Assembly: GCA_004565275.1 (NCBI GenBank)
Contig: SDOX01000018.1
Coordinates: 170,541-234,540 of the forward strand
DNA: 64,000 nt
Direction of reading: 5' to 3'
From: Nannochloropsis salina CCMP1776
Lineage: Eukaryota > Sar > Eustigmatophyceae > Eustigmatales > Monodopsidaceae
Notes under the pieces: model-generated
What the model saw: only the letters and a program-made list of their open reading frames with translations
Databases searched by the model: none
What the model was told of the DNA's origin: nothing
Program-made: the position numbers and the translations under genes
Part shown: piece after piece, positions 11,204 through 20,147 of the stretch
Numbering within the stretch: the first letter of the stretch is position 1
How the letters are laid out: each line of letters starts with the position of its first letter

Positions 11204-11389
11204 TATGTGTCACGTCACGCACATCGCCGCGAAGGGGGTCGGGCCCTCCAAAGCGTTTCTTTATTTTTTTACAACCGGCGCAGCTGCGGGTCGCCACCTC
11301 CAACCGCTCCGTCCCCTCGGCTGTGACGGGCATCTATACACCTTAACCTCTCTCGGCATCAGAGCCTAATCCCCTGTTCCCCACACCAC

Positions 11390-13669
11390 CTACTCTCTTC
11401 CCTCCACCTCCTCACCCCCTGGCCGTACCGCGTACCCAAGCAGGCTCGTCTGCTTCCCTCCCTCCCTCCCTCCCTCGGCCCCTCCCCCCCTCCAGGCCCG
11501 GACCTCCACCACAGTCTGCGTCAGCACGTCTTTGGCCGTCTGAAGCCTCTCGTCGTTCATGCCCCGCAGCCTCCCTCGCTCCAGGTTCATCAGTCTCCCC
11601 TCCACCTCCTCTGCGAACGCCCTCCTCTCGCGATCCCGCCCTCCCGGCCCCTCCCCCCTTCCGGGGCGGGGGAGGGACGTAAGGCTGAGCTGTACCCACA
11701 GGGCCAGTGCGAGGGCAAGCTGGAGGATGCGGGCTCCTGAATTTCCCCTTTCCTCCTGGCCTTGGTGGGCGGAGGAGGGGGGGGAGATGGCAAAGAAGGG
11801 GGGGGCAAAGGAGGGGTCGTCGAGGAGACGCAGCAGTCGGAGGAGGTAGGTGCGGCGGTCTCCCCCCTCGCCGATGTGGAGGGAAGAGAGGGAGGCCAGG
11901 AGGGGGGAGGGAGAGGAAGCGGGAGGAAGAGAGGCGGACGTCGAGGGGGAGGAGGGGAGGGGAAGGATTCTCTGCTCGAGAAGGTGGCGAAGGAGGGCGC
12001 TGAGGAAGTCTCTCCCCGACTCGATGGCCATAGGGATGCATCGCGCGATGTGCACGAGAGCCGAAATGCCGAGATGCCCCACACCCTTCTCTGCCTCCTG
12101 ATGCCTGCCCTCCGCGCCCGTGAGTCCGTGGAGGAGGGCGGGGAGGACGGGGTCGGGCCAGAGGGAGGGAGGGAAGGAGGACAGGAGGGAGGCAATCGCG
12201 GCCCGGAGGGAAGAGGGGCCGTCTGCCTGGAGGTAGCGGTCGAGGGAGAAGAGGAGGAGGGCGTGGAGGAGGGAGGCTCGGTGGGGGGGGGAGAGGGCGG
12301 AGAGGGAGGCGAGAGGGGGGGCGTGGGCAGCGGCGAGGGCGAGGCAAAGGCTGCGGAGGTTGCCGGTCGGGGGAATGCGGCCCTCAGGGTCGCCCACCGA
12401 CCCGGCCCTCCCCCGGCCTCGCCCCCCCCTCTCCCCCCCTTCCTCCTCCTCGCTCGCCGGGTCGACGCGGGAGGGGCTGGGGGCCCGGGCTAGGCGCGGG
12501 GGCGGGTACGACCAGGCCGTCGAGGCCGTAAGGGAGGGCGGCGGGCGGCAGCTTGCGCTTCCGTCTCCCCTCTCCCTGTCTTCCTCTTCTCCACGCTCGC
12601 CCTCCCTCCTCCCGAACGTCACACCCAATCCCTGCAGCAGGCACGCCACCAGGCCCATCTCCAACCGCCAGCCTCCCTCCCTCCCGCCCTCCCTCCCGCC
12701 CTCCCTCCCGCCCTCCCTCCCGCCCTCCCTCCTGCGCGCCTCGTGCTCCATCAAGGCCCGCACGTTCAGGTAGGCCCCCTGTGCCAGGTCGGCATCCGGG
12801 TGCCACGTCATGAGTCGCCAGAGCGCCTCCATGAGGGCGGGCGGCGTGGGCAGCCCCCGTGCTCGCAGCCAGCGGGCGGGTCCCGCCACGGCCAGGAGGG
12901 TCGCCAGGCTCCCGTCCCCCTCGGCCGCCGCGAGGGCGTCTCCTAGGGTCTGATAGAGGGCGGGGTCCTGAGCAGGCGTGGCCCCACGGCCCTGTGTCGA
13001 GCCTGGTCTCCCGGGGCCGGCCACTACGTCGAGGAGGAGGGAAGGAGGGAGGCGCGATGCCTGGGCCGGCAGCACGAAGAGGGAGGTCAAGCCCATCCAC
13101 TCCACCACGTCCTCCTTGTCCATGTCTATTTCCGATCCTTGGCTCTCCCCCGTGCTCTCGCTCTCTGACGCCACGTCCCCCCACCCTCTACGGTCCTTCT
13201 TGTTGCCCAAATCCTCCTCGCCCGCCTGCCTTGCTTTCCTTCGTCGCCGTCCTTTCTGCGCTCGGCTCGTCCTTGCTTCCCGCCATTTCCTTGCCGTATT
13301 TTTGTTGCGCCTTGCTGAACATGTCATGCCGCTGCGACTGTCGTCGTCCTCCTCCTCCTCCTCGCTGCTGCTGCTGACTAGCATACCTTTAGTTCTCAGC
13401 AACAACGATGCCTTTGACATCGCCGGTGATTTTTCTACTGCATCTTTGCCTTCCTCTCCTTGCCCTCCCTCCAACAAGTGGTTGAAAGCGCGCTGTTCAC
13501 GTTGTTGCTCTTCCAGCAAGGCGCTCAAAGAAAAAGCTTTCGCCGACCTCCCGGTCACGTCTTCTATGGAGGAAGGAACAGGGAATATCTGTGCCTTAGC
13601 CGGACGCTTTGCCGGCATCGCGAGCAACTCGTCCAAGTCATCGGTAGTCGCCCCGTCTTGAAGCGTCAT
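11390..13669 (-). CDS. Large alpha-helical protein, possible SLF2/FAM178-like
   Basis: A single open frame of 759 aa from ATG 13669. Residues 1-180 are disordered and charged: a Ser/Glu/Asp run, then a basic block RRNKNTARKWREAR and RRRRKARQ that looks like a nuclear localisation signal. The rest is predicted helical, with blocks such as PALMEALWRLMTWHPDADLA and LHALLLFSLDRYLQADG, broken by Gly/Arg/Glu and Pro/Ser loops created by polypurine DNA. The arrangement of acidic/basic nuclear N-terminus plus helical C-terminus with a W-x-x-x-HPD segment reminds me of the CANIN domain of SLF2/FAM178, which recruits SMC5/6. This is a weak resemblance from memory. An uncharacterised nuclear HEAT-like protein is equally possible. 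Confidence 0.55.
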   Translation of the reverse strand: MTLQDGATTDDLDELLAMPAKRPAKAQIFPVPSSIEDVTGRSAKAFSLSALLEEQQREQRAFNHLLEGGQGEEGKDAVEKSPAMSKASLLLRTKGMLVSSSSEEEEEDDDSRSGMTCSARRNKNTARKWREARTSRAQKGRRRRKARQAGEEDLGNKKDRRGWGDVASESESTGESQGSEIDMDKEDVVEWMGLTSLFVLPAQASRLPPSLLLDVVAGPGRPGSTQGRGATPAQDPALYQTLGDALAAAEGDGSLATLLAVAGPARWLRARGLPTPPALMEALWRLMTWHPDADLAQGAYLNVRALMEHEARRREGGREGGREGGREGGREGGWRLEMGLVACLLQGLGVTFGRREGERGEEEDRERGDGSASCRPPPSLTASTAWSYPPPRLARAPSPSRVDPASEEEEGGERGGRGRGRAGSVGDPEGRIPPTGNLRSLCLALAAAHAPPLASLSALSPPHRASLLHALLLFSLDRYLQADGPSSLRAAIASLLSSFPPSLWPDPVLPALLHGLTGAEGRHQEAEKGVGHLGISALVHIARCIPMAIESGRDFLSALLRHLLEQRILPLPSSPSTSASLPPASSPSPLLASLSSLHIGEGGDRRTYLLRLLRLLDDPSFAPPFFAISPPSSAHQGQEERGNSGARILQLALALALWVQLSLTSLPRPGRGEGPGGRDRERRAFAEEVEGRLMNLERGRLRGMNDERLQTAKDVLTQTVVEVRAWRGGGAEGGREGGKQTSLLGYAVRPGGEEVEGRE
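12672..12732. repeat. In-frame 12-bp repeat (CCCTCCCTCCCG)n coding for (REGG)n
   Basis: About five units of ccctccctcccg lie inside the coding frame of the 759-aa protein and read on the minus strand as Arg-Glu-Gly-Gly repeats. Because 12 is a multiple of three, length changes preserve the frame. The G-rich strand could form G-quadruplex or triplex DNA. Confidence 0.85.
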
Positions 13670-14230
13670 ACGTCTCCTGTGTCGTGGATGGACCGGCAAA
13701 TGAGGCCGTTTTTCCAATAAAATACACGGGGGCAAGGAGAGGGCGATTATTTCGCGTCTTTTGGCGACCGCGACTCGTCTCCCGCAAACCTTCCGAATAA
13801 AACGTACTACATACGCATGCCAACTGGAAGAATGTCACGTGCTGCGTGCCATGGCTCCGGCCTGCATGTGTGTGCTCCTTCGAGCTCGGCAATGTTTTCC
13901 GGTGCGGCATCGAGGCGTAGGGACTGTGTAGGGAATGAGGATGCGCTGTTGAACAAAGGGAAGAGGAGCGCGATTTGATGCTTCTCCTGCGACATGCGCC
14001 GCCTCGTTTTCCATGCATTATGTCCTCCCTTACTTCCTTTCCTTGTCTCATCATTCGACAAACCATTCTCTTGTATCCCCTCTCTTTTTTGCAGGAGACA
14101 GGTCGCTTGACGAGAAAGGTCAAGTTCCCGGATACGACATCAGCCGAGCGGGGGCCTCGACGCGCACACGCGGACGGCTGGTCTCATCTCCCATCCCCAC
14201 CCATTCCCTGCGCCTTGACTATTGTAGGCC
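13670..14230. promoter_or_regulatory. Divergent intergenic region with a G-box
   Basis: A 561-bp head-to-head spacer between the helical-protein gene (-) and the PH-START gene (+). A palindromic CACGTG core is visible near 13836-13841. Whether it is bound by a bZIP or bHLH factor is inference only. Confidence 0.4.
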
Positions 14231-16642
14231 ATGTCTATGTCTACCGCCACCGACGTCTCCCCGCCGTCCTCCCTCCCCGTTGCTGAACGCCTGGCCCCTT
14301 CCTGCCGCGGGCCCCTCAAGCAAAGCCTTTCGTCCTCCTGTCTGCCCGCTTCCCCCCCCGCCCCCCACCTCGCACGGCTGTCAGGACCCTTGTACAAGCG
14401 GAAAGACCACCTCACGTGGAAATGGCGCCCACGCCTCTTCCGGGCCCATCACGAAGATTTCCTTCTGTTCTACTACCTGCCCCGAACCTCCCCCGTCACG
14501 GTTCCCCCCCGGGGGGTGGTGCCCCTGGTAGGCTGTGCCGTGCACGTCATGCACACGGCAGAGGTCATTGGAGGCAGGGATAGGAAGAGATGTGGCTATG
14601 TCTTCGAGGTCAGGCATGCCTGGTTGGGTAAGCCCTGGGTACTGGCAGCAGAGACGGAGGAGGAGAGGGAGCGCTGGGTCCGAGGCTTGAGGAGGTTGAT
14701 CAGGGAGGCCCACGCCGCGTTGAGCCTAGGCGGGGAGGAGGAGGAGGAGGGCGTGGAGGAGGAGGAGGAAGGGGAGAAGGAGGTGGAAGAGGAGCACCTC
14801 GAGCGTCTGGTCTGGCCTGGCTACGAGGAGGCAGTGCAGGCGGCCTTGAAGCGGCTGTTGGAGTACGCGGAGGTAGGGGGGGGGCGGTGGCCCGTGTCGC
14901 GTGTTTAAGGGAATCGCCTCTTGCCTGGCGCGTGCGCCCGGCGGGGGGAATGCGTGCAAGTGAGGCTTTGCCGTTGCCCTGCGTGGGGGTGACAGGCAGC
15001 GGCGGGCACGGAGAGGGACGGGAGGAGGTGTAGGGGTCGTGCTCATAGGGTTAGGTTTAGAATTAGGGTTATTGTTAGGGTTAGGGTAAGGGTTACAGAG
15101 GGCCCAAAAGACCGGCATCAAACCCTTGGCCGTGCAGGGCGTGGCCATAGACTCACTCAACCCTCCCGCCCTCCCCGCCCTCCCCCCTTCCCTGGCAGCC
15201 CCCCGACGGATGGAGGCTCCAGTTCAGCAAGCACGGCATCCGGGCCTACAGGCGCGAGGTGCCCGACAAGAACAGCGCCTGCACCACCCTGAAAGGCGAG
15301 GGCGTGGTCCCAGTCCACCCCTTGGCCATGTTCATGGGAATCATCGACAACACGATCGGCAGAGGTGGGTGGGGGAAGGGAGGGAGGGAGGGAGGGAGGA
15401 AGGGAGGGCGTGCTGGTGGTGCGGGGGCAGGGGCGGCGGCCTCGGTTTTCCACATCCCGCCAGGACCGCAGACGAGGGCTTGCTTCCCATTCATGGCCCC
15501 CACGTTCCTTTTCACAACCAGAGATCGACCGGCAGTACGACCACGGGCGGCGGCAGCGGGTCTTGAACCGGCACAACTGGGTGGACTACCTCAAGTACCA
15601 CGGGGTCTTCCCGGTGGCCCCCCGAGACATGTACCTGTACGTGCACTGGCGCCTGCTCGACGCGCAGGGGACCCTCGTCATCGTCGTCTTCTCCGACCCC
15701 CCTCCCTCCCTCTCTCCCTCGGTCGCCGCCTCCATGGCCTCCCATCCCTCCCACCCGGGCTGCGTCCGGGCGGAATGCATGACGGCGGGCTGGATCCTCC
15801 GTGCTGTGGACCGGGAGAGCGGGAAGGAAGGCGGGAAGGAGGGCGGGAAGGTGGTTCACACGCACTGCACCTACTTTTCCATGGCGGATCTGAAGGGCTC
15901 CATCCCCAAGCCTTTGGTGGAGTACGCGACCGAGCCCCAGCCTTTGCTGATCCATTCCATCGCCCAGGTGATCGCCCGGGAGACGACGGACAAATTCCTG
16001 GTCAGGGAGGGGCCTAGGGAGGGGCCTAGGGAGGAGGGGAGGGGGCGGTGGACCGCGCAGGACGTCGGGGCGTACGTGAGGAGGATCCACAGGTTGAATT
16101 TGTCGGCGAAGGAGGTCGTCCGGTATCCGTGGCTCATGACGGAGGAGGAGAGGGAGCGGGAGAGGCAGCGACGGCTTGGGAGGAGGGGAGGGGGGCGTGT
16201 GGATGCAGAGGAAGAGGGGGTCGAAAGAGAAGGAGAAAGGGGAGGGAGGGAGGAAGGGGCGAAAGCACCGACTTCCGCATGGCTGTTCCGTTGGTGGGGA
16301 GCGGGTTCCCGGGCGACCTCCTCCCCTCCCTCCGCCCCTTCCTCCGTCCCGCCCTCGGTGGGTCCCTCCGGACCTCCGGACCTCCACGCCTCGTGCCGGC
16401 GGGCCTTCTGGGTCTTCTGCCTCGTCTTCCTTGCCTGCCTCGTCCGACAATGGGGATGGGGGGGGGGAAGAGGAAGGATGTGCGCGGCAGGGACGGGCAA
16501 GGGATACGATGTGTGGATGTATGTGCGTGCTTTGGCACAATTTTTGGGGTGGGGAAGAGACGTCGGGGTTGGGGAGATGGCGGTGGAGGAGGAAGGAAAG
16601 GAGTACCTAGGGCACAGGAGCATTATGAGTGTGCCTCTGTGA
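14231..16642 (+). CDS. PH and START domain protein with C-terminal membrane anchor
   Basis: Three exons (14231-14872, 15199-15364, 15522-16642) give 642 aa with matching phases. Residues 55-160 form a PH domain, starting SGPLYKRKDHLTWKWRPRLF and ending in the usual tryptophan helix (EERERWVRGLRRL). After an acidic linker comes a START domain: GWRLQFSKHGIRAYRRE, then HNWVDYLKYHGVFPVAPRDM, YLYVHWRLLDAQGT, and the closing helix KPLVEYATEPQPLLIHSIAQ. The C-terminus has a hydrophobic segment (RAFWVFCLVFLACLVRQWG) that would anchor it in a membrane. PH-START proteins such as CERT move lipids at membrane contact sites; this is a likely but unproven role, and the ligand is unknown. A Pro/Ser insert (DPPPSLSPS) interrupts the START domain. 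Intron 1 carries telomere-like repeats. Confidence 0.88.
15045..15094 (+). repeat. Interstitial telomeric repeat (TTAGGG-like) in intron 1 of the PH-START gene
   Basis: About eight perfect or near-perfect TTAGGG units lie in a row (for example ttgttagggttagggtaagg). The intron runs 14873-15198. TTAGGG is the telomere unit in several stramenopiles. The tract is short and degenerate, as expected for a repaired break or ancient end fusion. Confidence 0.85.
15376..15408 (+). repeat. GGGA microsatellite in intron 2 of the PH-START gene
   Basis: A run of gggagggaggga units starts just after the 5' splice site of intron 2 (donor at 15365). It is typical of the polypurine tracts scattered through this genome. 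Confidence 0.8.
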
Positions 16643-17427
16643 TTGGTGCTTCAGCATGGGGAAGGGGGGGGTATTCGGGGGGAGCGGGGCCACGAGGGAG
16701 TAGGGACGGCGGTGGCCCACGACCATGCGCGGTTCTTTTCTCTTGGTTCTGTACGCACGGTGGCCGAGCCGCGTGCCCCGGATCGACAGGGAGGAAGAGA
16801 GAAGGGAGGAGAAAGACATGTAGATAGGGCCTGGAGGCAGAGTCGCGGCCTGGATTTCACGCGACTTTAAAAGGAACCTTCAACTCGACATCCCAAAACG
16901 CACCAATCGCACCCATGCAACTCCAGGTCTATTTCATGGTCTCTTCTCTGGATTCGGTCTTGTCCTGGCTCCTTGTTTCTTCTCCCCCTTCCCCCTTCGA
17001 TCGCTTCGCCTCGCCCTCGCCACCCTCGCTGCTGACCCGGCCGTGCGTCACCGTCTCTCCTCACTTCCCTTGCGCTCGCCCCCCCCCCTCCTTCTTGATC
17101 TTCCTCTCTCTCCTCCCTCATAGCTCGACCCTCCCGCTTAGCCCCCCCCCCTGGTGTCTGCCAGTCCCCCACGCTGTCCCGGGGCAAGCTCGCGCCCCGT
17201 ACCACGCCCTTTCGCACTCCCCATCTCTTACCCGCCAATACCCCTAGCTCCCTGGTGCTTTCCCATCTTCGACGGCCCCTTTATTGGACACACTCGCTCG
17301 TCGGTCGAAACATTCCCTCTGTCCCTTCTTCCTGTATTTCCTCGTCATATGACCCCTCCATCTTTACCTCCAACCTCCTCCTCGACTCCACCCTTCGAGC
17401 CGCCCTCCCTCCCTCCCTCCCCCCCCT
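16643..17427. other. Convergent 3' region
   Basis: This 785-bp stretch separates the stops of the PH-START and KH genes. It has C-rich homopolymer runs (for example around 17080-17090 and 17142-17150) and open frames of biased composition only. Most likely it is made of 3' UTRs. Confidence 0.45.
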
Positions 17428-18971
17428 TCACATCCCCGGCTCGCCCGTCACCTTCTCCTGAATCATAGACTGAGCCGCCTGCGTCTGGGCCACGCTGCCG
17501 GTGATCCGAATCACCCGCAGCGCCTGCTCTCCCGTTCGAGTGTTCTCGATGTCGACACGGCACCCCGACTCTGCCCGAATCTGGTTCACCACGCTTCCCC
17601 CTTGCCCGATGACGCGGCCGATCTTCTCGTTGGGGACGCGCATGATCACTTCGCAGGAATCGTCGAAAGCCTCCTCCCCCCCGCCTTCCCCCCCTCCCTC
17701 CGCCCCCAGCCCACCCAAAGAGGCGCTGTAGGCGTCCGTCTGGCGGTAGCCCGCGTCACCCCCGCTGAAGAAGGAGGTGGAAGCCGTAGGCACGGCCACC
17801 GAGGCCTGCTGGACCGGCAGCTGTTGCTGGTGGCCCGAGGGAGAGTTCGAAGATGCGGAGGCATAGGCATTGGCCAGGAGGGAGCAGATCATTTTGTGGG
17901 CGAGCCGACAGGCCTCCGCCTCCCCGATCAGGAGGATCACCCGCTCCATGCTCAGAGCGCCTTCCTCGGCGCTCTCCTCGTCCGACAGGACCTGGATGCG
18001 GGCTTGGCTCTGGGTCCGGATCTCGTTGATGGTCGCGCCTTTCTTCCCGATCACCTGGCCCGCGTGACTGCTGTCGATGACCAAGCGGAGGCCCGGGGGG
18101 GGATAGTCCTCCCCGTCTTCCCCGCCCTGCTGGCTCTCGAACAGCCCGGCCTGGCGAGAGATCAACTCCACCGCCGAGCACACCTCTTGGACGCTCCCAG
18201 ACACGGTCACCAGGCGGAAGGCGGGGTCTCTGTCGTCCTCTGCCGCGGGCGATATGTGGATGCGGGTGCCGGTCAGCTCGCGGATCCCCTTGATCACGTC
18301 CCCGCCCCGCCCAATCACGCCCCCGATGCGCGAGGCGGGAAGGAGGAGACAGGTGGTGGTTTCCAAACCGGAAGAGAGGGACAAGTTCGCCAGGGAGGCA
18401 CTCAGGCGTCGACCGCTGCCGCTGTGTCGACCTCCGCTGCGACGACGGTTCCCCGAGTTGCCCCCGCCGGTACTGGTCATATGCCCGCCACTATTTCCAC
18501 CGACCTTCTCCTCCGAGTGGTCAATGCCCAGATCATCGCGGTCGTTCATCCTGCAAGAGGCAGGCGCAGGCCAAGGGGGGAATGGGGAGGGTGGATGGGA
18601 GGGAGGGAGGGTGAGGGGGGCACACTAGGCGAACGCCCGGGTTCGCCGGGCAGGGAGTGGAAGGTAGGAAGGCCACCAGGAACCCCTTTTCTCTTTGCTT
18701 TCTGCATTGATATGCATTTATCAATTTCCACGCCAAGGCGGGAGGACAAATCATGAACGCGGGCAGGGGCGCATCGCGAGGGAAGCAACCTTGACGGCGG
18801 AGACCGGATCCCGCCTTTAGCGTTATCAAAGAACGATGTTCCACTCCTCTTGGGCACTTACCCGACAGGAGAATTGTTGTCATCCTCCCCTTGGTGCTGA
18901 TACTGGTGTTGGTGATGGTAGTGCGCGTCGTCTAACGGGGAAGTCGGGCCGCCTACGGTGGGATTAAGCAT
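17428..18971 (-). CDS. Triple KH-domain RNA-binding protein (PCBP/hnRNP K-like)
   Basis: Exon 1 is 18971-18862 and exon 2 is 18550-17428; the junction is GT-AG and in phase, giving 410 aa. Three KH domains each show the RNA-clamping GxxG loop: IGGVIGRGGDVIKGI, AGQVIGKKGATINEIR and IGRVIGQGGSVVNQIR. The spacing (two KH domains close together, a Gln/Ser/Ala-rich linker, then a third KH) is that of poly(C)-binding proteins and NOVA. The N-terminus is His/Gln/Asn-rich (a YHHQHQYQHQ stretch) and then Gly/Arg/Ser-rich. Such proteins act in splicing, mRNA stability and translation; the specific role here is unknown. The frame is open upstream of ATG 18971, so a more distant start is possible. Confidence 0.93.
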
Positions 18972-20147
18972 TCCTGTCTGGTGATGATTCGCTGTAGGAG
19001 ACTTTGCTTTTGACGATGCTCTCCGCTCGTGTTGCTTTATAAAAACACCACGACGAGTCTCGGAAAGTGCAGCTACCCGATATTGATGTTTCTTCACGTT
19101 GGGTGAGGACGGCCTAGGAATGCGAATATGGAGTGGCCGCAGGGTAGGGGAAGGCGAGGCAACGAGGAGAGGGAGGGGAGGTGGAGCGAGGCCAAAGAGA
19201 TAAGCCGCTTGGAAACTCAGGGAGACACCTGTGAGACAGGTGCGAAGGAAGATATCAGCATTACAGAAAGAAATTACCTTGCACACATGCCATCCGTCCA
19301 ATGCGAGCATGCATGTGCCTGCCCGCCTCTGGGTGGGGAGCAAAGAAAAGCCTGCTTTCCCCCAACCGCGTATGACGATCTGCGCCCTCAGGCTACTCGT
19401 CGGCATGACCCAAGTCTCACGCCAAGGGCATACGCACAGGGTCCAGGGCCCTGCACTTGCAATGACATCCTTTTGCTTTAAACGTGCTTGCGGACGTGGG
19501 AACTTGCCCTGGAGAGTATGGTCGGCAAAGCAAGGGGTGGTGGTGTGTGGCTTTCCCCTCGCTCGTCTTATTCCTCACCTGCCTGTATCCTGACTGGGAG
19601 GCTCGGATCGGACGCAATTTACCATGTTGGGTTGAAAAAGGAAGGAAAAAGTAAAGAGCAGAAGCAAATTTGATGACCTCTCATCCAATTTTCGCGTACT
19701 TTCTTACAAGTTTGGATGTCTGAGGGCCCGTGGATCGTCTCGATGTCGCACGAAATCGCCCTTGTAGGGACCTAAATAATTTGCGGCACTTTCCTGGTGA
19801 AATCCGCTTCATCTTCTCGTACCATCCAGCTCATAGACTCCGTCATCGCTCTAGAAAATAGCGTATGCACAAGAACACTCAGGAGGGCTTTCTGTTACGC
19901 GTTTGAGAAAGGGACTTAACCCTTCCTCCCGTGCGTGCGAAATGGGCCATGTCGGCCCTCCTCTCCCTGCCCAAGGACGCATATATCAACACATCCGAGC
20001 ACTCGGACAAAGAGGGACAAGCCACACAGCCATTTACATATCTTGTGCCCTTCTGTCGCTTCTTTTCTACCTCTCTACTCCACTTACAGTTGCTACACTG
20101 CTAATCCAACCTCCTCTCCGACCTCACCGCCTCCCTGTCTCTTTAGC
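18972..20147. other. Intergenic region, KH promoter and cullin 3' flank
   Basis: This 1.18-kb stretch contains several short open frames on both strands but nothing with recognisable protein character. The part next to 18972 should hold the KH gene promoter; the part next to 20148 is the cullin 3' UTR. Confidence 0.4.

Noticed and set aside
17602-18756. 384-codon plus-strand open frame opposite the KH gene
   Set aside because: The minus strand carries three intact KH domains; the plus frame is a composition artefact.
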